Shown: positions 1-12,386, counted from the stretch's first letter. The stretch is 64,000 nt of DNA from Protonemura montana (GCA_947568835.1 OX387612.1:6324001-6388000), one strand, 5' to 3'. Made by a program: numbers and translations. The notes: a model not told the origin generated them from the sequence alone.

Positions 1-429
1 ACTAAACCTGTAAACCCAATGGCAGTACGTTTAACATTAGCGCTGTGACTCTGACTGGAACTGAAATCCTAACTTCAGGAAGGGCAATTGTACTCACAAG
101 GCACATGCGTGTTTTATAACCCGCCGTGATCGCCTTCCGTCACGTGCTTTAGCATGTGAATCACCTCCTAAGATGTGGCGACAGCTTTCATGTTTTAAAC
201 TAGCGGCGAATGTCTCAACTCCTATCATATTCGATGCAATATTTGAATATTTATCGGCCATAAAATGCCGTTACGCTGGGAAGTTATGACCGATTTTTGT
301 TTTACGTGCAATTTTAGATGAATTGTCGCTGATGTGTGATTTAGATGAAGAAATAAGATGTTCAGTCTGGAATCTTCCTCCTCTTTAGCGAACGGTTTGG
401 TGCTGAAGATCATCGAGGTTTAGCAACAT

Positions 430-1362
430 AGAGCTGTGTCAGGTATTGGATGGATGACCATCATACACATGACCAGTTCTGTTCGGGAGAGAGGTTAAGC
501 AAAACTGCGCTGGGTCAGGTATTGGATGGATGACCATCATACACATGACCAGTTCTGTTCGGGAGAGAGGTTAAGCAAAACTGCGCTGGGTCAGGTATTG
601 GATGGGTAACTATCATACACATGACCAGTTCTGTTCGGGAGAGAGGTTGGAGGGATGAAAGTTAAGCAACACTGCGCTGTGGCAGTTATTGAATGGGTGA
701 CTATCAAACACATGACCAGTTCTGTTCGGGAGAGAGGTTGGAGGGATGAAAGTTAAGCAACACAGAGCTGTGTCAGGTATTGGATGGATGACCATCATAT
801 ACATGACCTGTTCTGTTCGGGAGAGAGGTTGGAGGGATTAAAGTTAAGCAACACTGCGCTGGGTCAGGTATTGGATGGATGACTATCATACACATGACCA
901 GTTCTGTTCGGGAGAGAGGTTGGAGGGATGAAAGTTAAGCAACACTGCGCTGAGTCAGGTATTGGATGAGTGACCATCATACACATGACCAGTTCTGTTC
1001 GGGAGAGAGGTTGGAGGGATGCAAGTTAAGCAACACTGCGCAGGGTCAGGTATTGGATGGATGACTATCATACACATGACCAGCTCTGTTCGGGAGAGAG
1101 GTTGGAGCGATGAAAGTTAGTGCAACAACTTCACTCGCCTTGCTTATCAACCTCTCGACAGCATGGATTTGTGGAGTAATCCTGTTGTTCACGTTGTACC
1201 GTCGTTCGGAAGGGATATTAAACAGGTGTTCCTCTTGGTGCTCTTCAACAGGATTAGGCTACGTGCCGGCACCGAGTTTCCTCTTCTCCCTTATTTATCA
1301 GCGTCGCATTCATCAACGCCATGAAACAGTGCGTCGTTAAAACCCACAAATCAATCAACTGA
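430..1362 (+). repeat. 5S-headed SINE with tandemly expanded head
   Basis: About eight tandem copies of a 76-93 bp unit, each with a 5S-like block (ttaagcaacactgcgctggg, then ggtattggatgg) and a linker ending in acatgaccagttctgttcgg. They are followed from about 1084 by one SINE body (cttatcaacctctcgacagc, ccgtcgttcggaagg, caggattaggctacg) and a tail ending aaatcaatcaa. The 5S block covers the internal polymerase III promoter region of 5S rRNA. The ORF at 1110-1340 is only an open frame in the SINE body. Confidence 0.85.
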
Positions 1363-1379
1363 TTAAAAATTTACTAAAA

Positions 1380-2870
1380 AATTTGAGCCAGTGTTTGTGC
1401 TTTTATGAATGTCAGAGATTTGCTGAATTTACAACAAAATCATTCACAATTGCAATTAATGTAAAATGCAACTAGCACTATATAAATTTAAAAAAATTAA
1501 AAAAAAAAAAAAAACAGTGCCAAATTTAGATAAAGTAGACATAAGTCTAAAATCCATAATAGCTTAGTGAAAATGTTTTTAATTGTCTGTATGGTCGTTT
1601 AAGAAAGGCAGCGAGAAAAAAAATGAAAATAATTTTGTTGAACACATTTTTAAATATTTGAAGCAAGCTCGACCCAAGTCTACACATTCAGGTTTGAAAT
1701 GATCGAAATTAAATATTGCTAGCACGTATCGAAGAATTTTTTAGATTCTAAAGATGGTAATCAGATAAATTGTTTGAACTTAACATTTCGTATGGAGTAC
1801 TACGGGATTATTTTCACGGGGCAAGATTTTCGCAAGAACTTGCAATTCCTTTCATGCTTGTTTACATAGCATTCCATCTGCTTCCACCCATTGACGTAGC
1901 AATTTCGTCATACAAGCTAAAAGGCAAACGTGAAATTAATTACACCCATTCGGTTAAAACCTTTTGAAATCAAAACTCAATTAATTAACAATCCATATAA
2001 AAAAAAAAAGAGAGCGTATATAACAGAACACTATTCGTTAATCAAGCCATAAAAAAATATATAAGACTCAAGGTATTGAATCTTCAATGCTTCTCCAATT
2101 CGTTTTCACAAGATTAACCCTATTCCTTTTTAAGTATCGGTAAAGAAAAAAAAGAAAAAAATACTGTAGCAACGAGACAAACGAACAAAGAAACTCACAA
2201 AGAATTATTTTAAAGTACCCGTCAACCAATGAGAAGCGTTCATTTTTTTTTCAACCTAACCAATCAGCAACCTATGGTATTGCAAGGACGTTGGATTATT
2301 CCATCAACTAGATTGTTTCCGGTTCCGCTTTCTCCAGAAATCGTTAACTCGGACGCATGAAAGAAAGCTTGACTTTCTCGCAAGCAAATCACTATTTCTC
2401 ACTTTGTGCGCCTTTTTTTTCTGCTCGTTTTTTTTTTATTGCTGAAGCAGTAAACATCTTCTCTTTTGTGTTCCTAGAATGAGCGGGGTTGGGTCATAAG
2501 ACACCTCTTAAAAGATTCCTCCACCCGCCCTCTCGTCGTAGTCTCTCATCCTAGAAACTACCCCTTATAAGCCCACGATGAGCGATAGTTAGGCGAGGGG
2601 TGATAGTCAATCATTAACCAGGCTAGCAGAGCACTAAAACTGAAATAAAACCAAATAGAAAAAAATTAAGTATATCAAGATTTCACTCAAGATGTCTGCT
2701 ACGTAAGACCGGTTGTAATTTCAAAATGACAGTTGATTGATTTTTTTTTCTTTTTCGGGGTAATTTAGAAGCTAACGATCTCCTCGAAGATTGAACCAAT
2801 CAGAAATTTGAAAAAAATGACTACTAGATTTTGTGACGTAATCTTACACATGCACGGTCTTTGATAACCA
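1380..2870. other. AT-rich intergenic sequence
   Basis: No supported gene. It holds several poly-A or poly-T runs (for example 1497-1514 and 1998-2009) and a fragment of the foldback family end near 1530-1558. The short ORF at 1770-1967 has no gene-like features. Confidence 0.5.
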
Positions 2871-2877
2871 TAGAATT

Positions 2878-3010
2878 TTTAAGTTAAGTCAGAGAGACAG
2901 CCCTGATGTTAAAAATTCTGCTTGCCAGAAGAGTTGTCAACAGGTGGTAACGGTTGTAGCCACCCGATGGCGCTTGCGGTCGGGCTTTTCAGCAAACTTC
3001 TACTATAAAA
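2878..3010 (+). repeat. Fragment of dispersed MITE-like family D
   Basis: It contains the family's first block (gtcagagagacagccctgat, then ccacccgatggcgcttgcgg), which recurs near 7400, 21350, 25740, 31890, 54020 and 60560. Here the second block, seen in other copies, is absent or diverged. Confidence 0.55.
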
Positions 3011-3477
3011 ATGAATACGGTTCAAAATGCAGTGTTGATAAATAATTTTTACGCTTTATTCAGTCTTAAAAGTTAGTAAAAAGACAGTGACTCTAATAGC
3101 AACAAAAATTTTCGTTAGCCTGGTCGAACACATTTCAACACCAACGCTAAAACTCTGAAAAAACCTATAAACCTAATGCTATAACCAAAATCAAAGTTCT
3201 ATATCTACATGGATTCAAATGGCATCGCAGTAATCAGCTTTGATCTGGGTAAATCTTTCTTCTGGTCACTTTGTAACTGGAATTTGAGCCGCTCATCCCT
3301 GTCACAGACTGTTAAGCTCGTTGACAAGTGGTGGCGTGGGGTTTCACCCTCCCCTCCCCTTCCCGCCCCAGCATCCGCAACCCCAACCAAAGCATGACAA
3401 TGCCAGCATTTGACAGAATGAAGCTAATTATAATGGAAATAGTGGAAAGCAACGCGAGAAATAAGCCACGTCAGTAT

Positions 3478-3908
3478 GACCACCGAATGGTTTGTCGTGT
3501 TGGAAACACCGGTCCTCGTGTGATCACTGAAGTTAAGCAACACTGCGCTGGGTCAGGTATTGGATGGATGAGCACCGATTGGTTTGGCGTGTTGGAAACA
3601 CGGGTCCTTGTGAGATCACCGAAGTTAAGCAACATTGCGCTGAGTCAGGTATTGGATGGATGAGCACCGATTGGTTTGGCGTGTTGGAAACACCGGTTCT
3701 TTTGAGATCACCGAAGTTAAGCAACACTGCGCTGGGTCATGTACTGGATGGATGAAGACAGAACGGTTTGCAGTGTTGGAAACATCGCTTCTCGTGAGAT
3801 CACAGAATTTTAGGAACACTGCTCTGGGTCAAGTATTCAACAGGGGACCTCCGATCGGTTTGGCGCGTTGGAAACACCGGTTCTCGTGAGATCACCGAAG
3901 TCAAGCCA
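3478..3908 (+). repeat. Tandem array of 5S rRNA-derived SINE heads
   Basis: About five tandem units of ~92 bp, each covering most of a 5S-like sequence: ggtttggcgtgttggaaaca, gatcaccgaagttaagcaac and a gcgctgggtcaggtattgg block. No SINE body follows. The units lack the 5' and 3' strands needed for the 5S acceptor helix, so they are not functional 5S genes. The tandem form looks like an amplified head rather than separate SINE insertions. Confidence 0.8.
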
Positions 3909-4447
3909 CTAAAAATTCTGCCACGGAAAAATACATGCAAAACGTTACAATATGTTTGGGTTTTTTCTGTGAAAATTTTGATATTTATTTTAGTTAATTT
4001 TGATTTGAAACAAATCTTTAGGCCGAATCGTTTAAAAACCGCATCAGGCTTTTAAATTCAGTTAAGAAGGTGTCTTACATTTGAATTAAAATCGGTTCAA
4101 TCGTAGTTTGGTAGAGAGCGAGCAAAAATGCGTTAAAACACTAAACAGATTGAATTATTTTTTTCTGGTAGTCAAATTAAGAGTTAGCTTTGCTAGCTAC
4201 GCTCAAACAATTAGTAAAATGAAGTAGAAATGAATCTAAAAACTGATATTATCGCGTTTCTCGAGTCAGAACTTACAAAACTGTTCTTAGGTATCCTACA
4301 ATCTTCCTTTGTTCGCGAAGAAAACAGGACAAAATAATTTAATCACGTGGTATTATTATAGGCCAGTCTTATGTGTGTAGTGGGGCAGAAGAGGGGTCTA
4401 GGGAGGGGGCCCTAAACCAGCAAATGGGTCATATAAACTTGCGGTAG

Positions 4448-4555
4448 CGACTATAAAAAAATATGTCGAGGGGAGCGGACACCACACCGACCTCTCTTCA
4501 CAACCCGGTGATTTGTCAAGACTCACCAGCTAAAGGTGCCGTATGACTTCTTCAA
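4448..4555 (+). promoter_or_regulatory. Possible TATA promoter with interrupted first exon
   Basis: A TATA-like run (actataaaaaaat, about 4449-4461) is followed by GC-richer sequence and an ATG at about 4541 that reads M-T-S-S-T before a SINE begins. The secreted-protein gene at 24685 starts M-A-S-T in its 12-base first coding exon, so this may be a relic of a related first exon cut off by the SINE. No donor site or downstream exon was found. Confidence 0.2.
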
Positions 4556-4940
4556 CGCAATTGAATTGATTGATTTGTGGTATTTAACGACGCACTGTTT
4601 TCACAACGTGCCATGTGGTACTGGTCCAGTGGCGTCGGTGAATGAGTGATGATAATAAGGACGATGTAGCCTAGTTTAGTGTAAAAAAAAAGGAGGAAAA
4701 ACTTGTGCCGGCACGTAGCCTACTCCTGTAGAAGACCAAGGGGACCACCGGCTTAACGTCCCTTCCGAAGGACGGTACAAGCGAACAACAGGGTTCCTCC
4801 ACAAATCCATGCTGTCGAGAGGTTGATAAGCAAGGCGAGTGAAGTTGTTGTACTAACTTTCATCCCTCCAACCTCTCTCCCGAACAGAACTGGTCATGTG
4901 TATGATTGTTATCCGTTCAATACCTGACTCTGCACAGTGA
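4555..4940 (-). repeat. 5S-headed SINE, minus strand
   Basis: The tail complement (attgattgatttgtgg) is at the left, then the body with a cttccgaaggacggtac core, and the 5S-like head (caatacctgactctgcac) at the right. Confidence 0.8.
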
Positions 4941-5820
4941 CGATGACAGTTTAGATTAGGGATGGAAAAAAAAATCGGTACATCAATATATTTGACTGTC
5001 TGCAATTGATTCACAGAAAAAAGCATTGAAACCTCATAAATTAATGGGGTAACAATTATATTTAACAATTATAATATGATAATTCATTAATTTAGACATT
5101 ACAATTGAAGTCAATATCAATGTAAGAGCATTTATTTGTAAATACATATATATATTTTTTCGACATCGATAACACGTTCTCGAGTTGTGCCATCCCTACT
5201 TTGGATCCTTGATTCGGTATCTGTTATCCGCTAGGATTTTTCCTGTTCTTTCATAAAAAAAAAAGCTTTTCTATGTAAGCTCAACGATTATGTTTTATAA
5301 GATATACTATAATAATTGGATGGATCATTCTATTCAGAAACGGCCAACAATTTCACACAAAGACGCTGCCGTAAGAATTCTAGGAACTGTATCACTTTAA
5401 TTGGCCAATTGTGAAGGGCATAACAACTCGGATATAAAATGAATGAAAATAATAAAATCCCTTGTTATGAGGTAAGGGTCTACGAACCACCTCGTTTTCC
5501 CGTATGCTTTCATTTCTTCTTGAGACCATCAAACGATTGCCTCACCAACGTAATCCACAAACCAGAAGTTCAGGTGCCTACCACACCATCGAAACGCCTT
5601 AACAATTTGATCCGATAAGACCCTGATAACGAGCGACCTCTTACTTAGCCAGGTATTAATATAAATGTAAAAGTACACTATTTCCTCTATTAGCTGAATT
5701 GTTTTTTCCTTCAAATGGCTGTGGCATCGAGTTTATAAACACATTTAGTAGGCGAGCGTTAGGTTATACTTTCTGCTAAGAAAACATGAGGTAACATGAG
5801 GTAACGGTATTTTCTCTTAC
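4941..5820. other. AT-rich intergenic sequence
   Basis: No gene or repeat family recognised. The open frame at 5529-5714 on the minus strand has no protein-like features that I can support. Confidence 0.4.
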
Positions 5821-5827
5821 AGGCTAA

Positions 5828-6372
5828 TTACTGTAGCAATGCAGGGGGCAGTCCTTGTGCTGGTATCTTCTCTCACGGGCTAGACAGTAGCAATGCAGGG
5901 GACAGTCCTTGTGCTGGTATCTTCTCTCACGGGCTAGACTGTAGCAATGCAGGGGGCAGTCCTTGTGCTGGTATCTTCTCTCACGGGCTAGATTGTAGCA
6001 ATGCTGGGGACAGTCATTGTGCTGGTATCTTCTCTCACGGGCTGGACTGTAGCAATGCAGGGGCTAGTCCTTATGCTGGTATCTTCTCTCACGGGCTAGA
6101 CTGTAGCAATTCAGGGGACAGTCCTTGTGGTGGTATCTTCTCTCACAGGCTAGACTGTAGCAATTCTGGAGACAGTCCTTGTGCTGGTATCTTCTCTCAT
6201 GGGCTAGACTGTAGCAATGCAGGGGACAGTCGTTGTGCTGGTATCTTCTCTCACGGGCTAGACTGTAGCAATGCAGGGGACGGTCCTTGTGCTGGTATCT
6301 TCTCTCATGGTCTACACTGTAGCAATGCTGGGGACAGTCCTTGTGCTGGTATCTTCTCCCACGGGCTAGACT
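5828..6372. repeat. 54-bp minisatellite, about 10 copies
   Basis: The unit begins gtagcaatgcaggggacagt and continues ccttgtgctggtatcttctc and tcacgggctagact. Copies differ by a few substitutions. Confidence 0.9.
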
Positions 6373-7075
6373 GCTTTTATGACTGTAATTCCCATGCAGT
6401 AGTGTTTTACATAATGTTTATGGATGTAAATATATATCTGCTGCAAACAAATCTGGCTGATCTGTACTTTCTGAACACAATAAGAATTTGTTGCTCATGC
6501 AAATTAATACATTTCTTTCTTAATTCATAAAGAATTGCATGCGGTGGCATCTGTTGAACGCTAACGAAACTAGCGACTCATGTTTTCTAATTACCAACAA
6601 CCATCGTCCAATTACAGCGCTTCACTCTCTGAAACTGTCACGGCACTTAACCAACTGAGCGCCAGTCCGGAAAATTGGTGGAAAATTGGTGGAAAATTGG
6701 TGAACACGTGTCGTGCGTAATCAACGTTGGGCTGTACGCAGAAAATCCAATACCTATGCATGTACAAGTAGTAAGGGTCGTCGGAAAAATTTGCATCTGT
6801 TTGGAAACGATCCTTTTTGGGGTGTGAGGGGAAAAAGGGTTGATGTATGAGGAGGGAAGGTGTCAATTAGCCGTTGGCTACGGTCACCGAACATGATATG
6901 CAATTGCATTAAATTGTCATATGACTGCGATGTAAACTGGGGTCTCATCACGGTATATATATATACAATTTCATGAAGAAATAATTCAATTTGTGCTGAT
7001 TTGCTTGATTTGCTGCTTGCAACAGGTTAGCAGGTGTCTGAAAAATAACTTAAAAGTGAGTAAAATTGAATTTCA
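6373..7075. other. Intergenic sequence
   Basis: No gene supported. There is a short triplication of gtggaaaattg (about 6678-6702) and a TA microsatellite near 6953-6965. Confidence 0.4.
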
Positions 7076-7077
7076 AT

Positions 7078-7470
7078 AGCGCCAATGATCAATTAACTTC
7101 ACGAAAAGTAGCCGCCAAATGACTTCTATACCGAGACACAAAATAAAGGATGCAACTAGGTGGTATCACATTCGCTCCAAGTTTTAAAAAATTAATTTAA
7201 TTATTACTCGCATTTGAGACTGGTATACGCTCAATTAATTTTTATAAATGCAAACAAAAACTATTTTTGAGTCCTAGTTACTAACTACATTACATTAGAC
7301 ATTTACATTAGTTTTTAGACTCATGTCTACTTGATTTATCCTTAGCATCTTTATCCTTAGCATCCTTAGAAAAACTATTTAGAAAAAGGACGGTTGAAAG
7401 CGCCTTCGGGTGACACCTACTGTTACCAGCTCGTTTGCTTAGCAGAAAGTTAAACATCACTGCGTGGTTA
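7078..7470 (-). repeat. Dispersed MITE-like family D, minus, with nested foldback piece
   Basis: Both family blocks are present in reverse order: the tttgagactggta block near 7215 and the gcgccttcgggtgacacc block near 7398. Between them, 7310-7388 is a fragment of the foldback family (agtttttagactcatgtcta, ending in aaaaactattt). Confidence 0.6.
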
Positions 7471-7482
7471 GCAGAAACCGGC

Positions 7483-8284
7483 GTGCATTGACCACTGCTT
7501 CACTGGGTAGACTGCGTACACCCGCGTGCATTGACCACTACATCACTGGGTGGACTGCGTACACCCGCGTGCATTGACCACTACATCACTGGGTGGACTG
7601 CGTACACCGCGTGCATTGACCACTACATCACTGGGTGGACGGCGTACACCCGCGTGCATTGACCACTACATCACTGGGTGGACTGCGTACACCCGCCTGC
7701 ATTGACCACTACATCACTGGGTGGACGGCGTACACCCGCGTGCATTGACCACTACATCACTGGGTGGACTGCGTACACCCGCGTGCATTGACCACTACAT
7801 CACTGGGTGGACTGCGTACACCCGCGTGCATTGACCACTACATGACTGGGTGGACTGCGTACACCCGCGTGCATTGACCACTACATCACTGGGTGGACTG
7901 CGTACACCCACGTGCATTGACCACTAAATCACTGGGTAGACTGCGTTCACCCGCGTGCATTGACCACTACATCACTGGGTGGACTGCGTACACCCGCGTG
8001 CATTGACCACTACATCACTGGGTAGACTGCGTAAACCCGCGTGCATTGACCACTACATTACTGCGTGAACTGCGTACACCCACTTGCATTGACCACTAAA
8101 TCACTGGGTAGACTGCGTACACCTGCGTGCATTGACCACTACATCACTGGGTAGACTGCGTACACCCACGTGCATTGACCACTAAATCACTGGGTAGACT
8201 GCGTACACCTGCGTGCATTGACAACTACATCACTGGGTGGACTGCGTACACCCACGTGCATTGACCACTACATCACTGGGTTGA
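7483..8284. repeat. 43-bp minisatellite A, about 18 copies
   Basis: The unit is gtgcattgaccactacatca followed by ctgggtggactgcgtacacc and cgc. It shares only its period with the 43-bp family found at 35, 42 and 47 kb. Confidence 0.92.
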
Positions 8285-8537
8285 CAACGAGTATATCTGA
8301 TTACCTTGACATAGTATGCAATAAACAGTAAGCACTAGTAACTAGCCAAATCGTAACGAGCTCCAGATTTTATTTAAGTGTTATACAGATTGTGTGACAA
8401 AAAATCTTATCGCCAGCTCAGGTAGCTACGATAGTGGTAAGATAGCAAGTGTTTCTAAGTTATCTTACACAACGTTATTAAAATAGGTTTAGTTGGTGCT
8501 GCGACTTCGATCTATAATTGTGGCTTAAGCTTTTAGA

Positions 8538-11500
8538 ATGATAAAAAAAACGTTATTTTTCATCGTTCTTGCCATAGAAATTGGAAGCAGGGTAAGTAAT
8601 CAATTCTGTTTTATTTTGTGAAAATAAATGTTAAAGTAGTGGACCGAATATTAAGGATATTTAGTAGCACAAGACAAACATTTGTATTGCATTATTCGAG
8701 ATTAAAATCAACGTGTTTCACTCGCCGGCAATGCAGCGGAAACTCGCCGTCGCTTCTGTGCTAGACATTCCGTGACAGGGTGCTTGTTTCGCTCCACGCA
8801 AAGGAGCGGACACTCGCCGTCGCTTCTGTGCTAGACATTCCGTGACAGGGTGTTTGTTTCGCTCCACGCAAAGTAGCGGACACTCGCCATCGCCTCTGTG
8901 CTAGACATTCCGTGACAGGGTGCTTGTTTCGCTCCACGCAAAGCAGTGGACACTCGCCGACGCCTCTATGCTGGACATTCCGTGACAGGGTGCTTGTTTC
9001 GCTCCACGCAAAGTAGCGGACACTCGCCATCGCCTCTGTGCTGGACATTCCGCGACAGGGTGCTTGTTTCGCTCCACGCAAAGGAGCGGACACTCGCCGT
9101 CGCCTCTGTGCTGGACATTCCGTGACAGGGTGCTTGTTTCACTCCACGCAAAGGTGCAGACACTCGCCGTCGCCTCTGTGCTAGACATTCCGTGACAGGG
9201 TGCTTGTTTCGCTCCACGCAAAGTAGCGGACACTCGCCGTCGCCTCTGTGCTGGACATTCCGTGACAGAGTGCTTGTTTCGCTCCACGCAAAGGAGCGGA
9301 CACTCGCCGTCACCTCTGTGCTGGACATTTCATGACAGGGTGCTTGTTTCGCTCCACGCAAAGGAGCGGACACTCGCCGTCCTCTCTGTGCTGGACATTC
9401 CGTGACAGGGCGCTTGTTTCGCTCCACGCAAAGGAGCGGACACTCGCCGTCGCCTCTGTGATGGACATTCCGTGACAGGGTGCTTGTTTCGCTCCACGCA
9501 AAGGAGCGGACACTCGCCGTCGCCTCTGTGCTGGACATTCCGTGACAGGGTGCTTGTTTCGCTCCACGCAAAGTAGCGGACACTCGCCGTCGCCTTTGTG
9601 CTGGACATTCCGTGACAGGGTGCTTGTTTCGCTCTATGCAAAGGAGCGGACACTCGCCGTCGCCTCTGTGCTAGACATTCCGGGACAGGGTGCTTGTTTC
9701 GCTCCACGCAAAGGAGCGGACACTCGCCGTCGCCTTTATGCTGGACATTCCGTGACAGGGTGCTTGTTTCGCTCTATGCAAAGGAGCGGACACTCGCCGT
9801 CGCCTCTGTGCTAGACATTCCGGGACAGGGTGCTTGTTTCGCTCCACGCAAAGGAGCGGACACTCGCCGTCACCTCTGTGCTGGACATTCCATGACAGGG
9901 TGCTTGTTTCGCTCCACGCAAAGGAGCGGACACTCGCCGTCCTCTCTGTGCTGGACATTCCGTGACAGGGCGCTTGTTTCGCTCCACGCAAAGGAGCGGA
10001 CACTCGCCGTCGCCTCTGTGATGGACATTCCGTGACAGGGTGCTTGTTTCGCTCCACGCAAAGGAGCGGACACTCGCCGTCGCCTCTGTGCTGGACATTC
10101 CGTGACAGGGTGCTTGTTTCGCTCCACGCAAAGTAGCGGACACTCGCCGTCGCCTCTGTGCTGGACATTTCGTGACAGGGTGCTTGTTTCGCTCCACGCA
10201 AAGCAGTGGACACTCGCCGTCGCCTTTGTGCTGGACATTCCGTGACAGGGTGCTTGTTTCGCTCTATGCAAAGGAGCGGACACTCGCCGTCGCCTCTGTG
10301 CTAGACATTCCGGGACAGGGTGCTTGTTTCGCTCCACGCAAAGGAGCGGACACTCGCCGTCGCCTCTGTGCTGGACATTCCGGGACAGGGTGCTTGTTTC
10401 GTTTCCAATAGGAGCAGACACTAGCGGTCGCCCTTGTACTGAAAATTCCGTGATGGATCTGCTTTGTAGCTTGAAATCAAATCGGATTGTAAAAATAATC
10501 AAGTATTTGATAGTTTTGTCAACAATCACGCAAAAATGATCAACAGTGTTTGTCTCTTGTTCTGAATTTTGTGCCGGAAGCGAATCAAGTGCATTTGAAC
10601 ACTTATTAGTCTTACGTGTTTCCAGTTTAGAAATTTGATAGAATTTTTAATATTTTCAGGATGTCTTCGCTGAGGAACAAGAATCCGTTGCTGACGCGCG
10701 GACGCGACAAATGGAATTCGCGGGACCAGCCAAACCATTTACTGATAAATTCTTGCAAATGATCAACTCGAAGAGTGAAGCTTTCAGAAATCTGTTCCAA
10801 TTTGCCAACTACCAATCAGAGCTCGGGGAAAATGCTGAAGATCATGAAATTGCTGTCAATCACTGCAAGTTGATTCATCGTTCAGAAGCGACAGAATTGA
10901 TGCTAGAAGTTGGTCTGATTTTCCAGGAGAAGTGTTTGGATGCTGTTAAAGAGTTGAGTCCTGAAATCGATAAAACTGTTGCTGAGTTTTTAGCTGAAAT
11001 GAAAGAGTCTAGTGAAGATGCTCACAAGGAAGCTATTGATTGTAGTAAAAGTGAGAAAAAAGGACCTGAACTTCTTTTAGAATGTCTGAAGTCGGTGGTC
11101 GACGGTCACTTTTTGCCTCTCCATTCGTATCTTGACCAGTTAGCCGTGATGTATGAAAAAATGCTGGAAATTTTAAAAAATATGGAATCTTGTGAAGAAA
11201 ATGTAATTGAATTTATAGAAAATAAAATTGAAAAATTAATCGAAGAAAAGGTTTCGGTATGTGCGAGAAGATCTGAAAAAATAGCGAATGATTTTGATTT
11301 GTTGTCTGCTGATGAAGCGGTCAGTTATTATCAAGACACGATTAGCTTCCTCCGAGAAGGAGTGAAAAATCAGATGGATGTCGTACTGACTCGAAGACCT
11401 CTTAGAACAATGATCAAAGTAATCGGAAAATTCTTAGAAAATGAAGCCCAGAAAATGTCGACTGAAATCAACAAACGAATTGAAGCGATTGAAAAGTTGG

Positions 11501-11982
11501 ACGACAAATTTGCGGATTGTATTTTGGACACTCCGGCCGAATTAACCGCTTTTTTGGATGATTCCATCACCAAATTGTCTTACTGTGGTGTTTCAGTCTC
11601 AAATTTACAGTTCGAATTTGACGTCGGCCTGTCATCTTTAGCTGAAAAAGCAGTTGGTATATTTTCTTCTTTTACTGAAAAAGCTATCAAAGACACTTGT
11701 GTTCCTGAAGATGGAAATAATTCAAATAATGTGCAATGTATTAGAGACGAACTTTTAAATCAAGTGAACGACATTGTACTACCTTTGGAAAGGTCGGTAG
11801 CTGATTTTCTGTACGAACATTTCATGAAGTACACGAACATGGATGCTCATTTGACTGTGAAGAAGTGTATTACAGAAATAACGAGCGACATGAACGATGC
11901 GACGGTCAAAGCTATGAAAGGTATCCAAGAATGTGTTACGGTTGGTCAACCCAGTGCGGATGTCAATAAGGATGAACTGTAA
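8538..11982 (+). CDS. ER-retained secretory protein with twelve cysteines and C-terminal KDEL
   Basis: Two coding exons: 8538-8591 and 10660-11982, joined in phase 0 (donor AGG|GTAAGT, acceptor tattttcag|GAT). The predicted protein is 458 residues. Exon 1 encodes a signal peptide (MIKKTLFFIVLAIEIGSR) and exon 2 continues DVFAEEQ. The rest is acidic and mostly helical. It has twelve cysteines at about 87, 110, 146, 160, 196, 219 and 305, 327, 365, 378, 421, 443. The intervals are 22-35-13-35-22 in the first half and 21-37-12-42-21 in the second, which indicates an internal duplication with three likely disulphide pairs per half. It ends NKDEL, the classical ER-retrieval signal, so the inferred location is the ER lumen. 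I do not recognise the family; insect TsetseEP-like (DUF725) secreted proteins are a weak thought only. The intron is mostly a 70-bp minisatellite. Confidence 0.82.
8722..10400. repeat. 70-bp intronic minisatellite with higher-order structure, about 24 copies
   Basis: The unit joins ctggacattccgtgacaggg, tgcttgtttcgctccacgca and aaggagcggacactcgccgt plus cgcctctgtg. Diagnostic variants recur at 560 bp (cctctctgtg at 9381 and 9941; the atggacattc variant about 9461 and 10021), giving an eight-unit higher-order repeat. The array lies wholly within the intron of the KDEL gene. Because 70 is not a multiple of 3, the long open frames on both strands here are repeat shadows, not genes. Confidence 0.93.
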
Positions 11983-12386
11983 CCGAAATCCTACTCCAGA
12001 AAATTCAATTTGGTAATTATTTGTTACAAAAACACGATTATAACTTAAAAAATATACAAGTGTACTCATTTATGTGTTCGTTTTCATGTAATTATATTCG
12101 TAGTAACATAAGAAAGCTTATTTAGAAGTTATCAAGCGACAAATGATTTTTAAATCATAAGAAATTGTATCACTACTAAAAGTTAGTTCCAATACCCAAC
12201 TATGACTGGTATTTATATTTTATGATGGCGTGATTGACAGATATGCGCTGTTTTTTTATAGATTTTAGGTCCTAATTAGGACCTTGATCGACGTTGGCAC
12301 CGCCATCTCCATGACTTGGTCCTATCTAAGACCAAACTTACCTCACAACAGAGCATAACCGTCAACTAAAAATTACCATCTGAAAC

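Noticed and set aside
3478..3908. Functional 5S rRNA genes
   Set aside because: Units lack the 5' and 3' pairing strands and have no terminator-like T run at the right place.
7483..8284. CRISPR-like array
   Set aside because: There are no unique spacers between repeats; units abut directly, which is a minisatellite.
8761..10529. Long minus-strand and plus-strand ORFs of up to 219 codons
   Set aside because: They are frames through the 70-bp satellite; the period is not a multiple of 3 and all frames stay open by composition.
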